Assembly (NCBI GenBank): GCA_047972135.1 | Contig: JBKEAJ010000094.1 | Coordinates: forward strand, 1-37,612 | DNA: 37,612 nt | Origin: JBKEAJ01 sp047972135 | GTDB taxonomy: Bacteria; Bacteroidota; Bacteroidia; Bacteroidales; Prolixibacteraceae | Reading direction: 5' to 3' | In this document: in pieces, positions 1-6,314 of the stretch | How the letters are laid out: the number at the start of each line of letters is the position of its first letter | Position numbering within the stretch: the stretch's first letter is position 1 | Translations under genes and position numbers: made by a program | Notes under the pieces: model-generated | What the model was told of the DNA's origin: nothing | Databases searched by the model: none | What the model saw: the letters and a program-made list of their open reading frames with translations, nothing else

Positions 1-278
1 GTTCTCAAGCATCCTCCTTTGCCAATATCATCCAGTATAATGATTTTGGAAAGTTGGTTGGTGAGCCAATGAGACATAATGCAATTAAATACGGCGAGGT
101 GTATAGTGAAAGAAAAGGCATTCCCATTGTATTTTCAACAGTGGAGATTGACGAATACACAAAGGCAAAAGACGGCATAGTCCGCCCCGACATAAGCATT
201 CCCTACGTAGCAAAGGAATATATGAAAGGCGGTGACCCGGTGCTTGAAAAGTTGTTGGAAATGATAAAAAGTAAATAA
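1..278 (+). CDS. S41 family peptidase, C-terminal part (5' end outside window)
   Basis: An open frame enters the window (first full codon at base 3) and stops with TAA at 276-278, giving about 91 residues. It opens with SSFANIIQYN, followed by KLVGEP and, later, DGIVRPDI and GGDPVLEKLLEMI. This order (Ser/Ala-rich helix after the catalytic site, a (V/I)GE turn, a G-(I)-x-P-D motif, then GxDxxLxxxLxxI at the end) is the usual C-terminus of tail-specific-protease-like S41 peptidases. In Bacteroidota these are often secreted or lipoprotein enzymes. The catalytic Ser/Lys region would lie just upstream and cannot be judged. The family call is fairly firm; substrate is unknown. Confidence 0.7.
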   Translation, partial: SQASSFANIIQYNDFGKLVGEPMRHNAIKYGEVYSERKGIPIVFSTVEIDEYTKAKDGIVRPDISIPYVAKEYMKGGDPVLEKLLEMIKSK

Positions 279-337
279 AATGGAGAAGCTGATTTGGAAT
301 AGATATAATTTTCTGATAGAGTCGGATAAAATAGGAC

Positions 338-445
338 GAGTTCTGTAAGCTATAAGCCAAAACAGCCACCATTTAACCCTCTCGGGCACTCCTCCTCATT
401 GAGAAGGAGTGTTTAACTGTTTTATTCACCATTAAAAACGGCTAT
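338..445 (-). repeat. Degenerate copy of the dispersed composite repeat (R0)
   Basis: On the minus strand, pieces of two repeat modules are visible: CTGTAAGCTATAAGCC (plus-strand letters, 343-358), close to module B, and ATTCACCATTAA (about 424-435), close to module D. The palindromic module A is missing, and a different hairpin (387-411) lies between them. No start codon follows. This looks like an old relic. Confidence 0.4.
387..420. terminator. Hairpin terminator between convergent genes
   Basis: Arms CACTCCT-C-CTC (387-397) and GAG-A-AGGAGTG (401-411) pair with a single C/A mismatch around a 3-base loop. A T-rich stretch follows on the plus strand. It lies between the S41 peptidase (plus) and sucD (minus), so it may serve either or both. 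Confidence 0.55.
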
Positions 446-454
446 TTAGTGTCT

Positions 455-1321
455 CTACATTATTCTTTTCAGTATTTCTGGTATTTCCGATGGGATATTT
501 GCCACTTCCACGCCGCATTCTTTTAGGGTTGCAATTTTGCTTTCGGCAGTACCTTCGCCGCCTGAGATAATAGCACCGGCGTGTCCCATGCGCTTGCCTT
601 TTGGAGCAGATTGACCTGCAATAAAGCTCACAACGGGCTTGCTGACATTGGATTTTATAAAACGTGCAGCATCCTCTTCGGCATCGCCGCCTATTTCGCC
701 TATCATCACAACAGCATCTGTATCGGGGTCATTTTCAAACATATATAAAAGGTCTTTAAAATATAGTCCTGCAACAGGGTCGCCGCCGATACCAATACAT
801 GTCGATTGACCTATTCCGTTCTCTGTCAACAAATTTACGACTTCATAAGTAAGCGTGCCACTTCGTGAAATCAAACCGACTTTTCCTTTTTTGAAAATAG
901 TTCCGGGCAATATGCCGATAAGCGATTCGTCTACAGTAATGAGTCCGGGGCAGTTAGCACCTAACAATTTAGTGCCATTCCGTTTAAATATTGAATTTAC
1001 TCGCATCATGTCGATAACGGGAATATTCTCGGAAATAACAACGACCAATTCCACACCGGCGTAGGAAGCCTCGATGGCAGCATCGGCAGCAAATTTAGCA
1101 GGAACAAACACTATCGACACATTAGCTCCGGTTTCGGCAACAGCCTCCTCAACACTATTGAACACGGGGACACCGTCTTGATTCTGTCCACCCTTACCCG
1201 GCAATACACCTGCAACTATCTGTGTTCCATACTCTTTCATTTTAGAAGCGTGAAAAGCTCCGTCTCTGCCCGTAATTCCTTGAACTACAACTCTCGTATT
1301 TTTATTTATTAATATACTCAT
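455..1321 (-). CDS. sucD: Succinyl-CoA synthetase, alpha subunit
   Basis: 288 residues, the usual length for SucD. It forms the alpha/beta ligase with SucC and interconverts succinyl-CoA and succinate with ADP or GDP phosphorylation in the cytoplasm. Seen in the sequence: the N-terminal CoA-binding Rossmann segment with VQGITGRDGAFH (residues 13-24), GANCPGLI (121-128), and KGKRMGHAGAIISGG around residue 247, the phosphohistidine that passes phosphate to the partner. The start chosen is the ATG at 1321, 10 bases after the sucC stop; an in-frame upstream start would add 11 residues inside the end of sucC and break the family N-terminus. A Shine-Dalgarno sequence is absent, with A-rich sequence instead, as is normal in Bacteroidota. 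It is cotranscribed with sucC. Confidence 0.97.
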   Translation of the reverse strand: MSILINKNTRVVVQGITGRDGAFHASKMKEYGTQIVAGVLPGKGGQNQDGVPVFNSVEEAVAETGANVSIVFVPAKFAADAAIEASYAGVELVVVISENIPVIDMMRVNSIFKRNGTKLLGANCPGLITVDESLIGILPGTIFKKGKVGLISRSGTLTYEVVNLLTENGIGQSTCIGIGGDPVAGLYFKDLLYMFENDPDTDAVVMIGEIGGDAEEDAARFIKSNVSKPVVSFIAGQSAPKGKRMGHAGAIISGGEGTAESKIATLKECGVEVANIPSEIPEILKRIM

Positions 1322-1331
1322 TTTTAGTGTT

Positions 1332-2468
1332 TTAGTTGTTGTTTGCCAATTCAATTGCTCTTTGTGCTGCTTCTTCCATGCTCGAGACTGTTTCCAATCC
1401 CTTTTCTTTCAGTATATTAAGCCCCTCTTCATAATTTGTCCCCGACAGTCTCACCACAATGGGAACATGGCAGTCGATAGTATCTAGAGCTTCTATCAAT
1501 CCTCTTGCAACATCATCACAACGGGTTATCCCTCCAAAAATATTAATCATCAGAGCTTTTACATTCTTGTCGCTCAAAATAATATTCATTGCGTCAACAA
1601 CCTTTTTAGGGTTGGAGCTGCCACCAATATCAAGGAAATTTGCAGGACTGCCGCCAAAGTGCTTAATCACGTCCATCGTTGTCATAGCAAGCCCTGCACC
1701 ATTGACCATACAAGCAATTTCTCCACTTAGTCTGACAAAAGAAAGTCCCTTATCTTTTGCATCAAGCTCGACTATTTCATCCTCGTCGGGTTCACGCATT
1801 TTTTCAATATCGGCTTGTCGGTAAAGAGCATTTTCGTCGAAATTCATTTTGCCATCTATGGCATATAGCTCGCCATCAGGTGTTTGTATAAGAGGATTCA
1901 CCTCTGCCAACGAGGCATCCTTGTCAACATATAGATTATAAAGTTTTGAGACTATATCAACAAAACGATTTACCAATTTTGAGTCATCGAAGATTGAATA
2001 TCCAATATCTCGAATTTGGAAGGGAAATATTCCAATTATGGGGTCGATATCCAACTTTATTATTTTTTCGGGGCTATTTTTTGCCACCTCCTCAATGTCA
2101 ACTCCACCTTCTGCACTGACCATGAGAGTTATGTTTTTACTATTTCGGTTGTTGATAAACCCAAGATAAAACTCCCGTTCTATGTCCTTTGCAGGAGTAA
2201 CTAAAACATTTTCAACTGTGTAGCCTTTAATGTCCATTCCCAATATTTTATTGGCAACTGCGCTGACGTCCTCAGGTTTGAACGCTAGTTTCACACCTCC
2301 TGCTTTACCACGTCCTCCAGCATGCACTTGGGCTTTAATCACTACCGGAAGCCCGTATTCTTCGGCGGCATTCTCAACTTCTTCAACTGCGGAGCACAAA
2401 CTGCTTGGCGGAACAGGCATCTGATACTCCTGAAACAGTGCTCTGGCTTGATATTCATGTATTTTCAT
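1332..2468 (-). CDS. sucC: Succinyl-CoA synthetase, beta subunit (ATP-grasp)
   Basis: 378 residues. This is the nucleotide-binding subunit of succinyl-CoA synthetase, upstream of sucD in the same operon. The N-terminus MKIHEYQAR is the family start; the frame continues upstream by 61 codons, but that stretch is AT-rich promoter DNA with no similarity to the family, so the ATG at 2468 is taken. The ATP-grasp segment VVIKAQVHAGGRGKAGGVK (about 42-60) holds the nucleotide-contacting Lys and the Gly-rich loop. NPLIQTP and GKMNFD follow in the metal-binding region, and the C-terminal CoA-ligase domain has FLDIGGSS and NIFGGITRCD. Complete, with nothing missing. Nucleotide specificity (ATP or GTP) cannot be read by eye. 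Confidence 0.97.
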   Translation of the reverse strand: MKIHEYQARALFQEYQMPVPPSSLCSAVEEVENAAEEYGLPVVIKAQVHAGGRGKAGGVKLAFKPEDVSAVANKILGMDIKGYTVENVLVTPAKDIEREFYLGFINNRNSKNITLMVSAEGGVDIEEVAKNSPEKIIKLDIDPIIGIFPFQIRDIGYSIFDDSKLVNRFVDIVSKLYNLYVDKDASLAEVNPLIQTPDGELYAIDGKMNFDENALYRQADIEKMREPDEDEIVELDAKDKGLSFVRLSGEIACMVNGAGLAMTTMDVIKHFGGSPANFLDIGGSSNPKKVVDAMNIILSDKNVKALMINIFGGITRCDDVARGLIEALDTIDCHVPIVVRLSGTNYEEGLNILKEKGLETVSSMEEAAQRAIELANNN

Positions 2469-2566
2469 TATGAATAAATTTATATAATATATTTGTGTAT
2501 ACTCATCATTAATACGAAAAGAACAAATTGTAAAGGTATTTTTTTTATTTAAAAAATCAAATTCCG

Positions 2567-2574
2567 TACCTTTG
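2567..2574 (+). promoter_or_regulatory. -7 element upstream of the KdsD-like gene
   Basis: TACCTTTG fits the Bacteroidota -7 consensus TAnnTTTG and ends 16 bases before the ATG at 2591. No good TTTG -33 element sits 19-21 bases upstream (the stretch is T/A-rich), so this rests on one box only. Confidence 0.45.
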
Positions 2575-2590
2575 AGAAAAAATTTATTTG

Positions 2591-3190
2591 ATGTTAGAGA
2601 AAATAAAAGACACAATTGAGCAAGAAGTAAATGCAGTAAAGAACATTCCAATCTCGACTGATTACCAAACAGTTATAGACATACTGTATAAACGAGTACA
2701 TGAAAAAGGTGGAAAAATAGTTGCAAGCGGAGTAGGCAAAGCAGGGCAGATAGCCCTCAATATGGCTACAACTTTCAGTTCCACCGGTACGTCTGCAATA
2801 TTTCTGCACCCAACGGAGGCACAGCACGGCGATTTGGGCGTATTGCAAAAAAATGATGTTTTGCTGACGGTATCAAATTCGGGGAAAACTCGTGAGATAT
2901 TGGAGCTTATACCATTGGCAAAGCGACTGATTCCCGATATTCCGATTATTGCAATAACGGGCAATGAAGGCTCGGATTTGGATGAGCTGGCAGATGCCAC
3001 CCTTCTGACAGGAAATCCTAAGGAAGTCTGTAAACTTGGGCTTACTCCGTCGGCATCAATGACAGTTATGAATGTGATTGGTGATATATTGGTGGTTTTG
3101 ATGTGCGACAAGATTGGTTTTTCCCTCGACGATTATTCAAAACGCCATCACGGAGGATATTTAGGTTCAAAAGCGAGAGGAGAGAATTAG
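2591..3190 (+). CDS. SIS-domain sugar-phosphate isomerase, KdsD/KpsF-like (arabinose-5-phosphate isomerase)
   Basis: 199 residues. The family interconverts ribulose-5-phosphate and arabinose-5-phosphate, the first committed step to Kdo for lipopolysaccharide or capsule. Visible motifs: ASGVGKAGQIA (45-55, sugar-phosphate loop), FLHPTEAQHGDLG (71-83) with the family His residues, TVSNSGKTREI (93-103), and KRHHGGYLG near the end, in place of the more usual RHPGG. The paired CBS domains of the enterobacterial enzymes are absent; stand-alone SIS versions are known in Bacteroides. The ATG at 2591 is preferred over the TTG just before it. KpsF-like activity is inferred from motifs; another phosphosugar isomerase is possible. 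Confidence 0.82.
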   Translation: MLEKIKDTIEQEVNAVKNIPISTDYQTVIDILYKRVHEKGGKIVASGVGKAGQIALNMATTFSSTGTSAIFLHPTEAQHGDLGVLQKNDVLLTVSNSGKTREILELIPLAKRLIPDIPIIAITGNEGSDLDELADATLLTGNPKEVCKLGLTPSASMTVMNVIGDILVVLMCDKIGFSLDDYSKRHHGGYLGSKARGEN

Positions 3191-3274
3191 TTAATGCGGT
3201 AATGTGATAAATAGATATTAAACAGGTTGTTAGTCGAAAGTTCTTGGTTAGCAGTCATCAGCAACATAAACAAA

Positions 3275-3820
3275 ATGATATTAGACAGTCAAAACACTAT
3301 TGGTCTTGTGATAGACCTTCAGGAACGTCTTGTTCCTGCAATGAACAACAGTAATGAGGTATTGTCAAACAGTACAAAATTAGTATCAGGACTTGATATT
3401 CTGGGTATTAATTGCATTGTCAGTCAACAATATACAAAAGGTCTGGGAGAAACACTGCCCGAGATAAGCAGTATTTTTGAGGAGTTCAGCTATATAGACA
3501 AAAAGGAGTTTAGTTGTTTTCTGAATAAAGAGTTTAGGGATAAGCTGACTGCCAATTCAAAGCTGACAAACATCATTATATGCGGCGTAGAGGCTCATGT
3601 GTGCGTACTTCAATCGGCGGTAGACCTAAAGAGAGCCAACTATAATCCCATCGTTGTGGTAGACTGTATCGACTCCCGACGCAATTACGACAAGGCTTAT
3701 GCAATAGAGCGTTTCAAACAAGAGGGAATATGTCTTGCCACCTACGAGTCTATTCTGTTTGAGATAGTTAAGAGTGCAGGGCACGAGAAATTCAGAGATA
3801 TTTCTAAGTTGATAAAGTAG
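3275..3820 (+). CDS. Isochorismatase-family cysteine hydrolase (YcaC-like)
   Basis: 181 residues, a single alpha/beta hydrolase domain of the isochorismatase-like family. The catalytic triad is visible: Asp14 in LVIDLQERL, Lys76 or Lys77 in YIDKKEFSCF, and Cys110 in CGVEAHVCVLQ, followed by the conserved VVDCIDSR. The length and lack of an aryl-carrier domain match small YcaC/nicotinamidase-type members and not siderophore isochorismatase. The start is the ATG at 3275; longer versions from non-ATG codons add no family sequence. It lies 84 bases after the KdsD-like gene on the same strand, probably a loose operon. The substrate is not predictable. Confidence 0.82.
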   Translation: MILDSQNTIGLVIDLQERLVPAMNNSNEVLSNSTKLVSGLDILGINCIVSQQYTKGLGETLPEISSIFEEFSYIDKKEFSCFLNKEFRDKLTANSKLTNIIICGVEAHVCVLQSAVDLKRANYNPIVVVDCIDSRRNYDKAYAIERFKQEGICLATYESILFEIVKSAGHEKFRDISKLIK

Positions 3821-3839
3821 CTGAAACTTCCATGCAGTA

Positions 3840-4146
3840 GGCTTTAAGCTATATGCAATTTAATTATGAATGGTGAATTGTTAATGATTAATGGAATACC
3901 TAATAAACAAACGTCATTGCGAGGAGCTTGCGACGAAGCAATCTCCTGCAACAAAGAACAGATTGCTTCGCTAACGCTCGCAATGACGGAGGATTAAAAA
4001 CAGCAAAAGCATAAAGCCTATAGCTTACAGCTTATTGCAAAATTTTAAACACATGAAACGAGCCATGAGAACAAGTCCTCACATACGAGAATGATTATAT
4101 TGGCGAGATACATGTGGCAATTAAAAAACAAAATATAAACACATGA
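3840..4146 (+). repeat. Composite dispersed repeat, copy R1 (modules D-A-B-junction-C), ending at a start codon
   Basis: This fills the 322-base gap before the GH20 gene. It begins with GGCTTTAAGCTATATGCAA (3840-3858), shared exactly with copy R3. Module D (about 3859-3911) is AT-rich. Module A (3912-3988) is a nested imperfect palindrome: outer arms CGTCATTGCGAG (3912-3923) and CTCGCAATGACG (3977-3988), inner arms GAAGCAATC (3935-3943) and GATTGCTTC (3961-3969). Module B (about 3994-4052) contains AAAGCATAAAGCCTATAGC. Then comes the junction ATGAAACGAGCC (4053-4064) and module C (4065-4142), which ends in TATAAACAC followed directly by the ATG of the GH20 gene. A promoter box was not recognised. 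Other copies: 11168-11325, 13318-13427, 20103-20192 and 22122-22357. Confidence 0.85.
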
Positions 4147-5732
4147 AATTACAGAATTTACTAGTATTAGCCGTAGTACTTTTAACCACGGCTTTCACGG
4201 CATGTCAGCCTGAGCAGACGGCAGACGGGGTCAGCATCATCCCTGCACCGCAGAGTGTACAGATGCAAAAGGGAAGTATCCACCTAAAAGAAAAGATTGG
4301 GGTAAGGGTGCAAGGTCAAGGTCTATCGGAAATTGTAGCAGTTTTTAATCAGGAATTGCAGAAATATACTGATTTTTCGGTGGCTGAAAGTGCTGACAAG
4401 GTGCAGCTATCCTTGAGTCTATCGTTAAACTCCTCAAACTCTGAGGCATATACCCTAAAGATTGACAAAAAAACTATCAACATCGAGGCATCAAGTGCAG
4501 CAGGAGCATTCTACGGTTTGCAAAGTTTGTTGCAGATGATAATCAACAGCGACAATGGCAAATTGCCCTGCACCGAGATAAGCGACTCGCCACGCTATGG
4601 CTGGCGAGGCTACATGCTCGACGAATCACGTCATTTCTTTGGTAAAGACGAAGTGAAACTGATGCTAGACATGATGGCACTACAAAAGCTAAATAAATTC
4701 CACTGGCACCTGACCGACTCACCGGGCTGGAGGATAGAAATCAAAAAATACCCATTGCTTACGACAGTAGGCGGGAAAGGCAATGACACCGACCCCAATG
4801 CGCCGGCACAGTTCTACACACAGGAAGACATCAAAGAGATTGTAGCCTATGCAGGAGAGCGTTTTATCGAAGTAATCCCCGAAATAGACATGCCCGGACA
4901 CGCAGCGGCAGCCGTTCGTGCTTACCCTGAGTTTGATGGTGGCGGTTCTAAGCAACATCCCAACTTCACATTCCACCCTGCCAAAGAAGGCACTTATCAA
5001 TTCTTGACTAATATACTGAGAGAAGTTGCAGGGCTTTTCCCCTCTGAGTACATACATATTGGTGGCGACGAGGTACACTTTGGCAATCAGCAGTGGAAAA
5101 CTTTCCCCGAAGTGCAAGCTCTGATGAAAAAAGAAAATATGAAAGAACTTCCCGAAGTAGAGCATTATTTCCTACGCCGCATGGCAGACTCCATTCAAAA
5201 CTTGGATAAAACCGTACTGGCATGGGACGAAGCCATCGGAGCAGGCTTGAGCAAGGAAAATACCGTAGTAATGTGGTGGAGGCATGACCAAAAGCGACTT
5301 TTGAAAAATGCTATCGACAAACAATATCAAGTGATAATGTGTCCACGCAGACCTTTGTATTTTGACTTTGTACAACACGACAGCCACACCGACGGACGCA
5401 GATGGGGAGGATTTTGTCCTATCGAGGATGTATACGCTTTCCCCAACGACACCATGACGGGAGGCGACAGCTACAAAAGTCCTTTAGTGCTGGGAATACA
5501 AGCAAACGCATGGACAGAGGTCATACACACTGCAGACAGATTGGAGTACATGACCTTCCCACGTCTCACAGCCATGGCAGAAGCCGCATGGACAGAAGAT
5601 GCAAACAAAGACACGGCAAGTTTCAATAACAGATTGAAACAAATGTTTAATTTCTATGACAAGTTGAATATCAGCTACTTTAACCCATTTGAGACAGAAA
5701 GCACTCCTGAAATAAAAGGGCCGAAGAAATAG
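4143..5732 (+). CDS. GH20 beta-N-acetylhexosaminidase, lipoprotein
   Basis: 529 residues. The N-terminus MKLQNLLVLAVVLLTTAFTA followed by Cys21 is a lipoprotein signal, so the enzyme is probably anchored in the outer membrane or periplasm. Residues about 30-145 form the small GH20b domain (SIIPAPQSVQ; GAFYGLQSLLQ). The catalytic barrel follows: GWRGYMLDESRHF (153-165), HWHLTDSPGWR (187-197), IPEIDMPGH (245-253) and the catalytic pair Asp309-Glu310 in HIGGDEVHFG; MWWRHD and a tryptophan-rich QANAWTE lie further on. Substrate-assisted release of terminal GlcNAc or GalNAc from glycans is the family reaction. The start codon is the last element of repeat copy R1, so the repeat supplies its translation initiation region. 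There is no SusC/SusD pair next to it. Confidence 0.93.
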   Translation: MKLQNLLVLAVVLLTTAFTACQPEQTADGVSIIPAPQSVQMQKGSIHLKEKIGVRVQGQGLSEIVAVFNQELQKYTDFSVAESADKVQLSLSLSLNSSNSEAYTLKIDKKTINIEASSAAGAFYGLQSLLQMIINSDNGKLPCTEISDSPRYGWRGYMLDESRHFFGKDEVKLMLDMMALQKLNKFHWHLTDSPGWRIEIKKYPLLTTVGGKGNDTDPNAPAQFYTQEDIKEIVAYAGERFIEVIPEIDMPGHAAAAVRAYPEFDGGGSKQHPNFTFHPAKEGTYQFLTNILREVAGLFPSEYIHIGGDEVHFGNQQWKTFPEVQALMKKENMKELPEVEHYFLRRMADSIQNLDKTVLAWDEAIGAGLSKENTVVMWWRHDQKRLLKNAIDKQYQVIMCPRRPLYFDFVQHDSHTDGRRWGGFCPIEDVYAFPNDTMTGGDSYKSPLVLGIQANAWTEVIHTADRLEYMTFPRLTAMAEAAWTEDANKDTASFNNRLKQMFNFYDKLNISYFNPFETESTPEIKGPKK

Positions 5733-6210
5733 GTGATGATATGGCGATGAAACGTCCGATTTTTGCAGCCCTGCAATGCACACAAGCATTGCCGCTACAT
5801 TGCCGCTAATTATTTGGGCTAAAGCCCTTCTGAGAGAGAGGGTGCTTATTTTGTTCCTCCATCTAAAGATGGAGGAAACTTATGGTCTCTGCCGATTCTA
5901 TCAGCTTGCTTATGAGTAGCCTTCGGCTTTAGCCGGAGGAGAGAATAATCCACAGAAAAATAAAGGGCTTTAGCCAAAATAGTTATGGATTTCGAGACAC
6001 TCTAGCTGTTGGTCTAATGTCTAACTACTAATATCTAAGATCCTAGAAAGAATTAAACGCTAAATCTCACAGACTCTGAACCTAAAACAATATACAAAAG
6101 TCATTGCTTCGCTGACGCTCTCAATGACGACAAGATGGACTTGATGTAGGAGTAGGGCAAAGCACTCAGGACAATTTGCAGGAAATATTTCAAACCACCC
6201 TCTCATTTTT
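5733..6210. other. Non-coding gap with a cluster of short palindromes
   Basis: No convincing gene lies between the GH20 and glutamine synthetase genes. The stretch holds several short hairpins: GGGCT-AA-AGCCC (5816-5827), arms TTCCTCCATC / GATGGAGGAA around TAAA (5854-5877), CTTCGGCT-TT-AGCCGGAG (5921-5938) and AGGGCTTTAGCC (5964-5975). Three of these share a (G)GGCT-AAAGCC core. At 6098-6131 there is a partial copy of repeat module A, with GTCATTG and CAATGAC arms around CTTCGCTGACGCTCT. One of the hairpins may terminate the GH20 transcript, but none has a long T-run. Confidence 0.6.
6098..6131 (+). repeat. Partial copy of repeat module A (R6)
   Basis: TTGCTTCGCTGACGCTC-tCAATGACG resembles the right half of module A in copy R1 (3963-3988) and is flanked by GTCATTG / CAATGAC arms, so it can form its own small hairpin. 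Modules B, C and D are absent and no gene begins here. Confidence 0.5.
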
Positions 6211-6211
6211 A

Positions 6212-6272
6212 GGGGGTCAAATCAGATTTTACATCAATAACATAAAAATAACATGCAAATTTTGGGGGTCAA
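6212..6272 (+). promoter_or_regulatory. Paired direct repeat GGGGGTCAA upstream of glutamine synthetase
   Basis: GGGGGTCAA occurs at 6212-6220 and again at 6264-6272, 52 bases apart (about five helical turns). The second copy overlaps the -33 element of the promoter. The spacing and position suit an activator or repressor site, but no regulator is known from this window. Confidence 0.4.
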
Positions 6273-6292
6273 TTTCAAAAAACATATTTTTG
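6261..6292 (+). promoter_or_regulatory. Promoter of glutamine synthetase III
   Basis: TTTG at 6261-6264 and TATTTTTG at 6285-6292 with 20 bases between them match the Bacteroidota vegetative promoter TTTG-N19/20-TAnnTTTG. The ATG follows 22 bases later, which allows a short leader. Confidence 0.75.
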
Positions 6293-6314
6293 AGTCAAAT
6301 TTAAATTTAAAAAT

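Noticed and set aside
1459..1824. Long plus-strand open frames opposite sucC, sucD, purB, the RND gene and others
   Set aside because: These lie antisense to genes with clear family motifs, and their translations are Ser/Leu/Ile-rich without motifs, as expected for shadow frames.
2469..2560. Promoter of sucCD on the minus strand
   Set aside because: The best candidate, TACAATTTG, has one base too many between TA and TTTG, and no -33 box was found.
5733..6314. A small gene or structural RNA in the GH20-glnN gap
   Set aside because: Stop codons are frequent in all frames and the hairpins are short and unrelated to known RNA families that I can recognise.
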